Shown: positions 44,320 to 53,896, counted from the stretch's first letter. The stretch: 64,000 bases of DNA from Epilithonimonas bovis DSM 19482 (GCF_900108115.1 NZ_FTPU01000001.1:115599-179598); one strand, 5' to 3'. Made by a program: numbers and translations. Notes: generated from the letters alone by a model not told the origin.

Positions 44320-45036
44320 TTATAATTTACCAATCAGGCTTTTCCATTTTAGATTTAATACGCCAAAAACGGCTTCTTTTATAATCCCGCCATTCATTTT
44401 GCTTACTCCTTCTGTTCTGTCGGTAAAAATGATGGGAACCTCAACAATCTTAAGATTTTTCTTAAAAACGCGAAACTTCATCTCAACCTGAAAACCATAA
44501 CCTTTCAGTTTTATCTTATCCAGCCCAATGGCGATTAATGTTTCTTTTTTGAAACAGACAAACCCCGCAGTCGTGTCGTGGATAGGCAAACCAAGTACAA
44601 AACGCACATATTTGGACGCAAAATAGGAAAGCAAAACCCTACCCATTGGCCAATTCACCACGTTCACACCTTTAGAATACCTGGACCCGACAGACATATC
44701 AGCATTTTTACAGGCCTCATAAAGCTTGATCAGATCTTTGGGATTGTGCGAAAAATCGGCATCCATCTCAAAAATATAATCATAATTGTTTGCAATAGCC
44801 CACTGGAAACCGTGGATATAAGCTTTCCCCAATCCGTCTTTAATTTTCCTTACGGTGAGATGCAACTGTACGGGATAGGTTTCCCGAAGTCTTTTTACAA
44901 TCTCAGCTGTGCCGTCTGGCGAAGAATCGTCCACAACCAATACATGGAAATCCTGCTGCAAAGCAAAAACCTCCGAAATAATCTTTTCGATGTTTTCCTT
45001 TTCGTTGTAAGTTGGGATAATGACAAGCTTCTTCAT
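44320..45036 (-). CDS. polyprenol-phosphate mannosyltransferase-type family 2 glycosyltransferase
   Basis: 238 residues from the ATG at 45036 (MKKLVIIPTYNEKENIEKII). GT2 features are VVDDSSPDGTAEIV, the metal-binding EMDADFSHNPKDL and VGSRYSKGVNVVNWPMGRVLLS, typical of dolichol/polyprenol-phosphate mannose synthases. It would charge a lipid carrier with a sugar for export. No C-terminal membrane domain is present, as in the soluble bacterial type. It heads a two-gene unit with the DUF4296 lipoprotein; the actual sugar is not certain. Confidence 0.88.
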   Translation of the reverse strand: MKKLVIIPTYNEKENIEKIISEVFALQQDFHVLVVDDSSPDGTAEIVKRLRETYPVQLHLTVRKIKDGLGKAYIHGFQWAIANNYDYIFEMDADFSHNPKDLIKLYEACKNADMSVGSRYSKGVNVVNWPMGRVLLSYFASKYVRFVLGLPIHDTTAGFVCFKKETLIAIGLDKIKLKGYGFQVEMKFRVFKKNLKIVEVPIIFTDRTEGVSKMNGGIIKEAVFGVLNLKWKSLIGKL

Positions 45037-45158
45037 TCGGCAAATAATTCGCAAAGATAATCTTTTAACTGCTAATCTTTTTTGGACCGATGGAAATTAA
45101 CTTTTTTTAACCAGAATATTTTAACGAATTAAATATCAAAAGAGACCTGACTAATTCT

Positions 45159-45166
45159 TATTTTTG
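45159..45166 (+). promoter_or_regulatory. -7 promoter box TATTTTTG upstream of the DUF4271 gene
   Basis: Matches TAnnTTTG. If used, the transcript starts near 45173, which excludes the TTG at 45164 as a start codon and favours the TTG at 45182. Confidence 0.45.
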
Positions 45167-45181
45167 CAAAAAATAGGAAAA

Positions 45182-45823
45182 TTGATTCGGATAACGGAAA
45201 ATAATGATTGGGTGGTGTACTGTATTCTTGGGAGTATATTTGCATACATTTTTATGCTGTCTGTTTTCCAGCGCGATGCCAATATCAAGGATTTTCTGAC
45301 GCAAAAAGTGGATGACTCCAGCAATCTGCTTCCTTCGTGGCTGATGATCTCAATCGTTAGAAACGTACTGATTGCTACACTCCTGTCCCAATTTGTCCCT
45401 ATTGTCCCAAAGGTTTTTACTGACATTCAGGTGGGTGGTTTTCAGATCAATAAATTTGGTTTTACCTTTTTAGCATTATTGGTTTTTGACATCCTTCACA
45501 ATATTTTGACATTCCTTTTCTATGCCAGTGTTGGCAGCAGTAAAAACCTGAAGGGCCTTACGCTAGCCTCCAGCAAATACTATTTTGTAGAGTCTATCGG
45601 CCTCATCATTGCGGGGTTTGCTCTTTATTTTTACCCTGTGGACCTGGTTCGGTTTTTTTACATCATTATTTTGATCATCTCATGCTCATTTTTGCTTAAG
45701 AATCTTATATATCTGTTTCACAACCAGCCCGTACTGCCAGGAAAATGGTATTATAAATTTTTGTATATTTGCACGCTTCAAATAGTACCCGTTTTGGTAC
45801 TATGGAAGTTCTTGTTTTATTAG
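45182..45823 (+). CDS. DUF4271 family membrane protein
   Basis: 213 residues if the TTG at 45182 is the start (LIRITENNDWVVYC); there is no early in-frame ATG, so a non-ATG start is required. Five or six hydrophobic segments cover most of the length. SVFQRDANIKDFLTQKVDDSSNLLPSWLMISIVRN and the tail NLIYLFHNQPVLPGKWYYKFLYICTLQIVPVLVLWKFLF are the DUF4271 pattern, and the gene sits directly ahead of hemD, as is common in Flavobacteriia. Function unknown. Confidence 0.82.
   Translation: MIRITENNDWVVYCILGSIFAYIFMLSVFQRDANIKDFLTQKVDDSSNLLPSWLMISIVRNVLIATLLSQFVPIVPKVFTDIQVGGFQINKFGFTFLALLVFDILHNILTFLFYASVGSSKNLKGLTLASSKYYFVESIGLIIAGFALYFYPVDLVRFFYIIILIISCSFLLKNLIYLFHNQPVLPGKWYYKFLYICTLQIVPVLVLWKFLFY
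45783..45802 (+). promoter_or_regulatory. hairpin at the end of the DUF4271 gene, in the possible hemD leader
   Basis: Perfect stem TAGTACC / GGTACTA with loop CGTTTT. A TATATTTG box lies just upstream at 45764-45771, so a hemD transcript started there would carry this hairpin close to its 5' end. Confidence 0.35.
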
Positions 45824-45844
45824 ATGTAACATACACATTTTAAG

Positions 45845-46585
45845 ATGAAAATCAAATCTATTTTAGTTTCGCAGCCCGCTCCCAATGAGTCTTCACCATA
45901 TTTGGAAATAGCAAAGAAAGAGAAAATCAAGATCGATTTTCGCCCTTTTATACATGTTGAAGGTGTTGATGCAAAAGATCTCAGGACTCAGAAAATAGAC
46001 TTATCACAATTTACAGGGATTATTTTCACCAGTAAAAATGCCATAGACCATTATTTTCGTCTGGCTGAGGAAATGAGGTTTACCGTGCCGGACTCTATGC
46101 GATACATTTGCCAGTCCGAAGCGATTGCCAACTATCTGCAGAAACATATTGTTTACAGAAAAAGAAAAATCAGTTTTGGAGAAAAACATTTTTCTGATCT
46201 GACACCTTTGTTTAAAAAATACCCTTCTGAAAAATACCTTTTGCCATCATCTGATATCCTAAGTCCCGAGATTCCAAAAGTATTGGACGCTGCCAACGTA
46301 GACTGGACAAGGGCTGTAATGTACAAGACCGTACCAAGTGATCTTACCGATATCAATATCAAGGATTACGACATGCTGGTATTCTTTAGCCATCCGGGGA
46401 TTAAGTCACTGGGAATCAACTTCCCTGATTTTAAGCAGGAAGATACAAAAATTGCGGTTTTTGGCTCCACCACACAGGCTGCCGCAGAGGAAGCCGGTTT
46501 GACCGTCAATGTAATGGCACCAACCAAAGAGACCCCATCTATGACAATGGCCATAGAAAAATATATCAAAACTGTTAATAAGTAA
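45845..46585 (+). CDS. hemD: uroporphyrinogen-III synthase HemD
   Basis: 246 residues. HemD closes and inverts ring D of hydroxymethylbilane in haem synthesis. The family is weakly conserved; supporting features are the start KSILVSQPAPNESSPYLEIAKKEKIKIDFRPF, GIIFTSKNAIDHYF, MLVFFSHPGIKSL and the end IAVFGSTTQAAAEEAGLTVNVMAPTKETPSM. It is preceded by the DUF4271 gene, a typical neighbour in this group, and followed by a terminator. Confidence 0.88.
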   Translation: MKIKSILVSQPAPNESSPYLEIAKKEKIKIDFRPFIHVEGVDAKDLRTQKIDLSQFTGIIFTSKNAIDHYFRLAEEMRFTVPDSMRYICQSEAIANYLQKHIVYRKRKISFGEKHFSDLTPLFKKYPSEKYLLPSSDILSPEIPKVLDAANVDWTRAVMYKTVPSDLTDINIKDYDMLVFFSHPGIKSLGINFPDFKQEDTKIAVFGSTTQAAAEEAGLTVNVMAPTKETPSMTMAIEKYIKTVNK

Positions 46586-46605
46586 TTAACTGTCACCATA
46601 CACAG

Positions 46606-46637
46606 AAACCGTCTTCTCCCGCAGAAGATGGTTTTTT
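46606..46637 (+). terminator. intrinsic terminator after hemD
   Basis: Stem AAACCGTCTTCT / AGAAGATGGTTT with one non-Watson-Crick pair, loop CCCGC, followed by T6. Confidence 0.8.
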
Positions 46638-46689
46638 GTTTAAATTTGTTTAATCTGAAACGACTTCAGAATAATATTTTGATTTAGAA

Positions 46690-48726
46690 ATGAATGCTCC
46701 AAAAGCAAAAAAAATAGAAAAACTTCTCGAAATTCATAACGACAAAAGGATTGACCCTTATTTCTGGATGAACGAGCGGGAAAACCCTGAGGTTTTACAA
46801 TATCTGGAAGATGAAAATGCTTATTCGGATTTTGTAATGAAGGAGACAGAGGATCTGCAAAACGAGCTGTATGAAGAAATGAAGTCGCGCTATAAAAAAG
46901 ATGACGAGTCTCTGCCCTACTTCTTCAATGGTTATTGGTACATCGTAAGGTATGAAGACGGCAAAGAATATCCGATTTTTTCCAGAAAGTTCAAGACTTT
47001 AGAAAATGACGAAGAAATCCTTCTGGATGTTAATCAGTTGGCAGAGGGCGAATCTTTTTTTGAGACCGGCAGCATCTCTGTCAGCGTCAACAATGATATC
47101 CTCTCTTACTCTACCGATAATGTGGGGAGAAGAATTTATAAAATATCCTTCAAAAACCTGAAAACGGGAGAAGTTTATCCTGATGTTATCGAGAACACAA
47201 CCGGGAAAGCGGTTTGGGCCGCTGATAATCAGCACGTTTTCTACATCAGGAAGGATGAAAGCCTGCGAGCTTTCCAAATCTACCGCCACAAGCTGGGCAC
47301 GGATGCGGAGAATGATGTCCTGATTTTCCACGAAGAAGATGAGACCTTTGATGTCAGCCTCTTCAAAACCAAATCGATGGAATATATTTTCATCGCTTCA
47401 TCCAGCACCAATGAAGATGAGATGAGATTCATCCCGGCAAATGATGCTTTCGCCGATTGGACGCTTATACAGCCAAGAACCGAAGATCTGGAATATTCGG
47501 TTGAGCATTACCAGGATGATTTTTATATCATCACCAATGCAGATGATTCTACCAACTTCAAGATCGTCAAAACAAAAGTGGCCACACCATCCATCGAAAA
47601 CTGGGTAGATTTTATCCCACACCGTGAAAACGTTTTGCTGGAAGGTTTTGAGATTTTCAAAAATTATTTTGTGACCGAGGAACGAGAAAAAGGCCTTCTA
47701 CAAATCAACATTATTGATAATCAATCTAATAGCTCTTACTACCTGCCATTCTCCGATCCTACTTATACTGCTTATATTGGCATCAATATGGAGTTTGACA
47801 CCGATGTTTTGCGCTTTGGTTATACTTCGCTTACAAAACCATCTTCCACTTACGAGTATAATATGAAAGAGAAAACCACCACTCTACTGAAGCAGCAGGA
47901 AGTTTTGGGTGGCAAATTCTTCCCGGAAAATTATATTTCTGAAAGAATTTGGGCTCCTGCAAGAGACGGAAAACAGATTGCCATCTCTTTGGTTTATCAC
48001 AAAGACACTCAAAAATCGGCCAATACGCCACTTTTACTTTATGGTTATGGCAGCTACGGCCATACCGTGGATGCAACATTCTCTAGCGTAAGGCTGTCAA
48101 TCCTGGACAGAGGTTTTATATACGCCATTGCCCACATCCGTGGAGGCGAATATCTTGGCCGCGAGTGGTACGAAGAAGGGAAAATGCTGCAAAAGAAAAA
48201 TACATTTTTTGATTTTATCGATGCAGCAAAACATTTGATTTCAAACCATTATACTTCACCAAGACATCTTTATGCCATGGGAGGAAGTGCTGGCGGACTC
48301 CTGATGGGTGCGGTCATGAATTATAACCCAGAACTTTTCAACGGGATTGTAGCGCAGGTTCCTTTTGTGGATGTTGTGACCACAATGCTGGATGACACCA
48401 TTCCGCTTACGACAGGAGAATACGACGAGTGGGGAAATCCTAATGACAAGGACTATTATGATTATATGAAATCCTACTCGCCGTACGATAATATTGAAGC
48501 CAAAAATTATCCTAACATATTAATTACCACAGGATTCCATGATTCTCAGGTGCAATATTGGGAACCGGCAAAATGGACTGCAAAATTAAGAGATCTCAAA
48601 ACGGATGACAATATCCTGATCTTCAAAACCGATATGAGCAGCGGACACGGTGGCGCCAGCGGCCGATTTGAAAGCTTGAAGGAAATTGCCTTGGAGTATG
48701 CGTTTTTGCTAAAAATTGATAAATAG
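46690..48726 (+). CDS. oligopeptidase B / prolyl oligopeptidase family (S9) protease
   Basis: 678 residues. The N-terminal seven-bladed propeller-like domain (to about 400) precedes the alpha/beta hydrolase domain. The catalytic serine is S533 in YAMGGSAGGLLMGAVMN, the aspartate lies in TTGFHDSQVQYWEP and the histidine in MSSGHGGASGRFES. The opening KIEKLLEIHNDKRIDPYFWM and the YGYGSYGHTVDATFSS strand are typical of oligopeptidase B (cutting after basic residues); exact specificity is inferred. No signal peptide is present, so it acts in the cytoplasm. Confidence 0.93.
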   Translation: MNAPKAKKIEKLLEIHNDKRIDPYFWMNERENPEVLQYLEDENAYSDFVMKETEDLQNELYEEMKSRYKKDDESLPYFFNGYWYIVRYEDGKEYPIFSRKFKTLENDEEILLDVNQLAEGESFFETGSISVSVNNDILSYSTDNVGRRIYKISFKNLKTGEVYPDVIENTTGKAVWAADNQHVFYIRKDESLRAFQIYRHKLGTDAENDVLIFHEEDETFDVSLFKTKSMEYIFIASSSTNEDEMRFIPANDAFADWTLIQPRTEDLEYSVEHYQDDFYIITNADDSTNFKIVKTKVATPSIENWVDFIPHRENVLLEGFEIFKNYFVTEEREKGLLQINIIDNQSNSSYYLPFSDPTYTAYIGINMEFDTDVLRFGYTSLTKPSSTYEYNMKEKTTTLLKQQEVLGGKFFPENYISERIWAPARDGKQIAISLVYHKDTQKSANTPLLLYGYGSYGHTVDATFSSVRLSILDRGFIYAIAHIRGGEYLGREWYEEGKMLQKKNTFFDFIDAAKHLISNHYTSPRHLYAMGGSAGGLLMGAVMNYNPELFNGIVAQVPFVDVVTTMLDDTIPLTTGEYDEWGNPNDKDYYDYMKSYSPYDNIEAKNYPNILITTGFHDSQVQYWEPAKWTAKLRDLKTDDNILIFKTDMSSGHGGASGRFESLKEIALEYAFLLKIDK

Positions 48727-48856
48727 GTTAGCCACTGCAGATAAAATTAGTTTCATTATTATATTCTGCAAAGTCAAATCATTGGGAGTTAAAAAGCATT
48801 GGGATACCAAAAAACTTCATGATCTTTGTGTTTAAATCTCTAAGATAAATTCATTA

Positions 48857-49210
48857 ATGAAAACCGATAACACCCGAGTTTACAAAATGGCTTTTTCAGG
48901 AGTCTATCCGCATTACATCGCTAAAGCTGAGAAAAAAGGCAGGACAAAAGCCGAAGTTGACGCCATTATTTTTTGGCTGACCGGTTATGATTCTAACAAG
49001 CTTCGGGAGATCATCAATAATAAAATTGATTTCGAAACATTTTTTGCTGAAGCAGAACTTAATCCAAATGTTTCAAAAATAACGGGTACCATCTGTGGGT
49101 ACCGTGTTGAGGACATAGAAGATCCGCTCATGCAGAAAATCCGGTATCTGGATAAACTGATTGACGAACTGGCGAAGGGAAAAACATTGGAAAAAATTTT
49201 AAGACAATAA
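48857..49210 (+). CDS. DUF2200 family protein
   Basis: 117 residues. [40 protein letters not shown] with the end [21 protein letters not shown] matches the DUF2200 family, a small soluble protein of unknown function. It is a single gene, about 130 bases from the peptidase gene, and 75 bases ahead of the next small gene. Confidence 0.9.
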   Translation: MKTDNTRVYKMAFSGVYPHYIAKAEKKGRTKAEVDAIIFWLTGYDSNKLREIINNKIDFETFFAEAELNPNVSKITGTICGYRVEDIEDPLMQKIRYLDKLIDELAKGKTLEKILRQ

Positions 49211-49285
49211 AAGTAGTTAGAAGATGAATGACAGAAGTTATTAATTCTCCGGATCATTCATCAACTATCAATTATCATTTATAAT

Positions 49286-49630
49286 ATGACAGAAGCAGAA
49301 ATCTGGAAAAAAATAGAACAGTTTTTTGAAGAAAACTTTCAAACCGAAAAAAATCCGCCTATCGAAACCATATTGTTCCTCATTGGGATACAGGAGTTAG
49401 GCAGCGGTCAACAAAAATTCACCAAAGATGATAAGGTCAACCTCATCCATATTGCGGTTTGCAGGTTACTGGAACCTTTTGGATATTACAAATTCAGTCA
49501 TTATAATGAAGGCTGGCCCGAGTTTGAAAAGCTGGAAGATTTGCCGGAACTCAAGCCCAACGAGCAGTCGCTTCTTATGAAAAAAGCAATCATCCAGTAT
49601 TTTGAAGACGAAGAAATTGATTTGGATTAA
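49286..49630 (+). CDS. conserved hypothetical acidic protein
   Basis: 114 residues, acidic and apparently helical, without signal peptide or membrane segment. Parts such as PIETILFLIGIQELGSGQQKFTKDDKVNLIHIAVCRLLEPFGYY look conserved, with a regular pattern of hydrophobic residues, and I believe relatives occur in Flavobacteriia, but no function or named family could be recognised. The ATG is chosen because it gives the natural start of the helical pattern. Confidence 0.7.
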   Translation: MTEAEIWKKIEQFFEENFQTEKNPPIETILFLIGIQELGSGQQKFTKDDKVNLIHIAVCRLLEPFGYYKFSHYNEGWPEFEKLEDLPELKPNEQSLLMKKAIIQYFEDEEIDLD

Positions 49631-49719
49631 GGCTCTTTTCTTGTAGATTCGGCAAATTTAGAGGATGATAGTGTAAAAATCTTTTTGATTTTTTTATCTG
49701 CGAGAAAAAATTAATTCAA

Positions 49720-50208
49720 TTATTCTTCAGATAACAAATCCTCCAGCTGATTCAGTCCCATTTTAAAACCTTCTTCAAAACCCATCTCGAGGATCTGATT
49801 CATTTCTTCTGCAGAATTAAAATTGAGATTAAAAGTCATTCTCGTGCCTTCTTCTATCCCTGTAAAACCAATCAGCCATGATGTCTGAGGTAAATCTGTA
49901 CGCACCATCCCTTTGTCATCAGCAAATGCATCGGTGCTGGCAATGCTCCTGTGCGGCATTATCTCACCAAATCCCACAATGGCAAAATGCTTCTCGCCGG
50001 CTGGCCCTTTCATAGCGTAGAGCCAAGTACCGTTTTGACGGAAGTCCATTTTTTCGGTTTCGCATTTCCAGGGTTTTGGTGCCCACCATTGGTCCAGCAA
50101 TTCCGGCTTTGTAAAATGATCCCACAACGTCGCGACATCAGCATTATAAACTTTCATCACATAAATCCCGGCTTCGGAATCTTTGCTAAATATAATCTCG
50201 GAGTTCAT
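49720..50208 (-). CDS. SRPBCC (AHSA1-like) domain protein
   Basis: 162 residues. The SRPBCC/AHSA1 fold is suggested by VYNADVATLWDHFTKPELLDQWWAPKPWKCE near the start, FRQNGTWLYAMKGP in the middle and SWLIGFTGIEEGTRMTFNLNF with a C-terminal helix. These proteins bind hydrophobic ligands or act as Hsp90-like cofactors in unrelated settings; function here unknown. It is divergent from the histidine kinase gene, with 189 bases between the starts. Confidence 0.88.
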   Translation of the reverse strand: MNSEIIFSKDSEAGIYVMKVYNADVATLWDHFTKPELLDQWWAPKPWKCETEKMDFRQNGTWLYAMKGPAGEKHFAIVGFGEIMPHRSIASTDAFADDKGMVRTDLPQTSWLIGFTGIEEGTRMTFNLNFNSAEEMNQILEMGFEEGFKMGLNQLEDLLSEE

Positions 50209-50397
50209 ATCGTTTAATTTTTAATAAAGTTAATATTAAAAAATCACACCAAATATTTCTGTGGCAACATATTTGATATTCACAATAAAATGTTAAAAAA
50301 CTTCATTTTAAGAAATATTTAATAATTACTGAGTGTTATTTTTATTGTGATAATCTTAAAAAGAGTAATTTTAACTTTTCAAAACCAAAAAATTATA

Positions 50398-51939
50398 ATG
50401 AATAATAAGTTCATTCCTATTATCTCTGTTTTTATGACAATTTCGCTGGTCGTTTTTGTATCCTTGCAGCTATATTGGATAAGAGAATTATATACGTCGC
50501 TGGAGCAGGATTTTTCGAACAAAGTTTATTCTGCTTTAGAAACATCAACTCAAAAAGTTAATCAGATTGAGGTTAATAAATATTGGAATGAGACCTACAA
50601 CAATGTTGGGAAAGAAGTTTTAGCATCTAAAAATCAACCTGTTAAAACGTACATCCAACAAAGTTCTGACTCTGCCAACCGTTCTAATATCCTTTTCCAG
50701 ACCAGTATTGTAGAGAAACAGAACATCCCTGTTTCCGCAAAAGGCGATACGCTGTACACCACCAAGCTTTACAAGGATGAAGGACAGCTAAAAGTTAAAA
50801 GGAGTTCTCCGGAGCCCTTAACAACCAACATCAGCAGAGATATTGATAATAATTCTTATCAGATGAAGGAGTTTGCAAGGCTTAGCGCCTCTAGTCTGCC
50901 TATCGAAAAACGGGTTTCCAACAAAACCATAGATTCGGTGTTGTCCAAAGAGCTTCGGTTAAAAGGCATTGATACCAAATTTGGCTTCGGGATTATTAAT
51001 AAAAACAACCAACTGACAACAGTTGCCAATAACATTTATCTGGATCAAAAGGATAAAACCAACTATACATATCCGATTTTTACGGACAGCAAAGACCGCA
51101 CATTATATACGTTGGCTCTGGTATTCCCTAGGAAAGATTATTCTCTGGTAAAACATAACCTGCCGATGCTGTTGGGGACTTTTATCTCATTACTGACGAT
51201 TTTGGGGATATACATCATATCCATTAATTATATGATGCGGCAGAAAAAAATTGCAGAGATCAAGACTGATTTTATTAACAATATGTCGCATGAATTCAAA
51301 ACACCACTGGCGACCATCTCTGTAGCAACAGACTCGCTGGCCAATGATAAGATTGCGACAGACCCGGATAAAGTGAAGTACTATTCCGGACTTATAAAAC
51401 AGGAAAACCTGAGGATGAAAAAGCAGGTAGAAACCGTTCTCAACATGTCTAAACTAGAGCGTAATGAGATGCCTCTTCACCTGAAAGAAACCAACGTACG
51501 CGAACTTATTAAAAAGATTGCAGAATCTTTTCGCCTGATTGTTAATGAAAGAAACGGAAGCCTTACCACAGAATTCAATGCTACAAAATATAATTTTAAA
51601 GTAGATGAGTTTCATATTTCCAATGCATTGATCAATCTGCTGGATAACGCCAACAAGTATTCTCCAGAAACGCCCGAGATTAAGCTGACAACCCGCAACG
51701 AGGGAAACTGGTATGTGATAGAAATCTCTGACAAAGGCATGGGAATGGATGCTGTTAACAGGAACAAGATTTTTGAAAAATTCTTCCGCGAGGAGACAGG
51801 AAACATCCATAATGTGAAGGGCCAGGGCCTTGGATTATCTTATGTGAAAAAGATTGTTGACATCCACAAAGGACAAATCCACGTGGATTCTCACAAGGGA
51901 AAAGGAAGCACATTCACCATAAAACTGCCAATGGTTTAG
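50398..51939 (+). CDS. membrane sensor histidine kinase
   Basis: 513 residues from the ATG at 50398 (MNNKFIPIISVFMTISLVVF). Two membrane segments (about 7-25 and 258-280) bracket a periplasmic sensor domain of unknown ligand. The phosphoacceptor is H298 in MSHEFKTPLATI, followed by the ATPase domain with LINLLDNANKYSPE (N box), ISDKGMGMD (G1) and GQGLGLSYVKKIV (G2). The cognate response regulator lies 108 bases downstream. Confidence 0.95.
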   Translation: MNNKFIPIISVFMTISLVVFVSLQLYWIRELYTSLEQDFSNKVYSALETSTQKVNQIEVNKYWNETYNNVGKEVLASKNQPVKTYIQQSSDSANRSNILFQTSIVEKQNIPVSAKGDTLYTTKLYKDEGQLKVKRSSPEPLTTNISRDIDNNSYQMKEFARLSASSLPIEKRVSNKTIDSVLSKELRLKGIDTKFGFGIINKNNQLTTVANNIYLDQKDKTNYTYPIFTDSKDRTLYTLALVFPRKDYSLVKHNLPMLLGTFISLLTILGIYIISINYMMRQKKIAEIKTDFINNMSHEFKTPLATISVATDSLANDKIATDPDKVKYYSGLIKQENLRMKKQVETVLNMSKLERNEMPLHLKETNVRELIKKIAESFRLIVNERNGSLTTEFNATKYNFKVDEFHISNALINLLDNANKYSPETPEIKLTTRNEGNWYVIEISDKGMGMDAVNRNKIFEKFFREETGNIHNVKGQGLGLSYVKKIVDIHKGQIHVDSHKGKGSTFTIKLPMV

Positions 51940-52047
51940 TATTGAGTTAGCCAAAAGGAAATAAAGGACAAACATCAAAAAGAGAAATAAGAATTAACAA
52001 AATAAAGAAGTATTAAATCTTCAGTTTTAATTATAAAATCAAACGCT

Positions 52048-52737
52048 ATGAGCAACAGAATATTATTAGTAGAAGACGACCAAAGCTTTGGTGCAGTTCT
52101 AAAGGATTATCTTACCATCAACAACTTTGAGGTGACTTTGGCCACCGATGGAGAAATGGGACTGAAAGAGTTTACAGAAAAAGAATTTGACATCTGCATC
52201 TTCGATGTAATGATGCCAAAAAAAGACGGTTTTTCTCTGGCAGAAGACGTAAAAAAGATTGACAAAAACACACCAATCATTTTCCTTACTGCGAGGAATA
52301 TGCGTGAAGACATCCTGAAAGGCTACCAGATTGGCGCCGATGATTATATCACAAAACCATTTGATACAGAATTGCTCTTATATAAAATCAAAGCAATTCT
52401 CCAGAGAAGCGCCGTGCTGGAAAATGAAGACCAGGAACAGTTCAAGATCAGCAATATCTTCTTCGATTCTATGTTGAGACAACTGAGAGTTGGCGAAAAC
52501 GAATATAAGCTTTCCCCAAAAGAAAACGAATTGCTTAAACTTCTTTGTATCCACAGAAACGACTTTATGCCAAGAGACCTGGCACTTAGAAAAATCTGGA
52601 AAAAAGAGAATTACTTTACCGCAAGAAGTATGGATGTTTACATCGCAAAACTTAGAAAACTTCTGAAAGACGATGATGGCCTGGAGATCATCAATGTACA
52701 CGGAGAAGGTTTTAGACTATTGGTAAAAAATCCATAA
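52048..52737 (+). CDS. OmpR/PhoB family response regulator
   Basis: 229 residues. The receiver domain has the acidic pair ED(D) in LLVEDDQSFG, the phosphorylated D53 in CIFDVMMPKKDGF, the threonine in IIFLTARNM and lysine in DYITKPF. A winged-helix DNA-binding domain occupies about 130-229 (LSPKENELLKLL, SMDVYIAKLRKLLKDD and GEGFRLLV). With the upstream sensor kinase it forms a two-component system; regulated genes are not evident nearby. A strong terminator follows. Confidence 0.96.
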   Translation: MSNRILLVEDDQSFGAVLKDYLTINNFEVTLATDGEMGLKEFTEKEFDICIFDVMMPKKDGFSLAEDVKKIDKNTPIIFLTARNMREDILKGYQIGADDYITKPFDTELLLYKIKAILQRSAVLENEDQEQFKISNIFFDSMLRQLRVGENEYKLSPKENELLKLLCIHRNDFMPRDLALRKIWKKENYFTARSMDVYIAKLRKLLKDDDGLEIINVHGEGFRLLVKNP

Positions 52738-52754
52738 TTCACATTTCAATTATA

Positions 52755-52795
52755 AAAAAAGCCTTTCTGAGTTTCATATTCAGAAAGGCTTTTTT
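52755..52795. terminator. terminator after the response regulator
   Basis: Stem AAGCCTTTCTGA / TCAGAAAGGCTT with A-run and T-run flanks, usable from both sides; it lies between convergent genes. Confidence 0.9.
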
Positions 52796-52819
52796 ATACT
52801 TTGTACAAAATACAATGGA

Positions 52820-53617
52820 TTAATTTGTAGCCATCTTAGCTGCAGAATCTCCAAGAATCTGATCCTTAATCTCTGCATTTTTCAGCCATTGTGAGCTTGC
52901 CATATAATTTTGATCAGGATAGTAGACAAACAGGCAGGTGCCATTCTTGATTGTATTGATTATAGGCTGCGCCAATTCTCTGGGAATTGCCGGGCAACCC
53001 CAGCTCCTGCCAATTCTTTTTTGCGATTTGATAAAATCTTCGCTTACATAATTGGCCCCATGCATCACAATACAACGTGCCAGAGCGGCATCATTGTAAC
53101 CTCTGTCCATCCCGAATAAACGCAGAGAATAGCCATTGTCACCAATGTAAGTCTGCTCTGTAATGTAAAATCCCAAACTGGACTGGTGCGAATCCTCTGT
53201 ATTGGAAAAGCTGGTTGCAAACTCTTCTCCGGTACCTTTGCCATGCGCTACCAGAGAATTAAAAAGTACTTTTTTCTTATCAAGATCCAAGACCCAAAGC
53301 CTTTTTTTGCAGGAAGATAAACTGAAATCACAGACCGACAACAAATGTGAGGATGCATCCAGTTTTCCGGATTTTTTCAAATTTTGAAATCCTAAAAATG
53401 CTTTTTCAAAGACTTCAAAACTCAATGTTTCATCCTCAAAGCGGAGATTTTTGTAAACTTCTTCTGCCTGACTTTCTGATGAGAAATTCTTTTTGGGGCT
53501 TAGCTTTACTTCTTTAGTAACCGTCTTTTTCTCTGCATTTTTCATCTCAATTTTTGCAAGATAAAAGGATGTTGTCACCAGATAAACCAAGCCTAACAAT
53601 AATGGGAATTTCTTCAT
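52820..53617 (-). CDS. murein L,D-transpeptidase (YkuD-related) catalytic domain protein
   Basis: 265 residues with a signal peptide or anchor at the N-terminus (FPLLLGLVYLVTTSFYLA). The catalytic pattern is visible near the end: CIVMHGANYVSEDF then RIGRSWGCPAIPRELA, with the cysteine in SWGC. Upstream segments LSVCDFSLSSCKKRLWVLDL and VLFNSLVAHGKGTGEEFATSFSN match the same subfamily. The enzyme should act on meso-DAP crosslinks in the periplasm. A TAATTTTG box lies upstream at 53649-53656 on this strand. Confidence 0.92.
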   Translation of the reverse strand: MKKFPLLLGLVYLVTTSFYLAKIEMKNAEKKTVTKEVKLSPKKNFSSESQAEEVYKNLRFEDETLSFEVFEKAFLGFQNLKKSGKLDASSHLLSVCDFSLSSCKKRLWVLDLDKKKVLFNSLVAHGKGTGEEFATSFSNTEDSHQSSLGFYITEQTYIGDNGYSLRLFGMDRGYNDAALARCIVMHGANYVSEDFIKSQKRIGRSWGCPAIPRELAQPIINTIKNGTCLFVYYPDQNYMASSQWLKNAEIKDQILGDSAAKMATN

Positions 53618-53648
53618 TAACTATAATATTAAGTTTTATTTAGCGATG

Positions 53649-53656
53649 CAAAATTA
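53649..53656 (-). promoter_or_regulatory. -7 promoter box TAATTTTG of the L,D-transpeptidase gene
   Basis: Exact TAnnTTTG on the minus strand, 31 bases upstream of the ATG at 53617. No clear TTG at the -33 position. Confidence 0.45.
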
Positions 53657-53845
53657 TATATAAATCATTATCAGAAAGTTATCTCCGCCTTTTTTAACTC
53701 TTTTTAGTAAACTTTAACTTTAAAACCTGCTAATGCATAATTTTTTATTAAGAGTTTATTATGATTTTGATTTATTAATTTTTCTCTGTGAACTCTACAT
53801 AAGACTGAACAATCGTTGTAGTTTCTTTGCAAAAAAATAAATATC

Positions 53846-53853
53846 TACATTTG
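53846..53853 (+). promoter_or_regulatory. -7 promoter box TACATTTG of the omega-amidase-like gene
   Basis: Exact TAnnTTTG, 43 bases upstream of the ATG at 53897, with TTTG at 53826-53829 as a somewhat close -33 element (16 bp). Confidence 0.5.
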
Positions 53854-53896
53854 AAAACGGATTATAAAGTTATAAATTGCATTAAACTTTTTGAGT

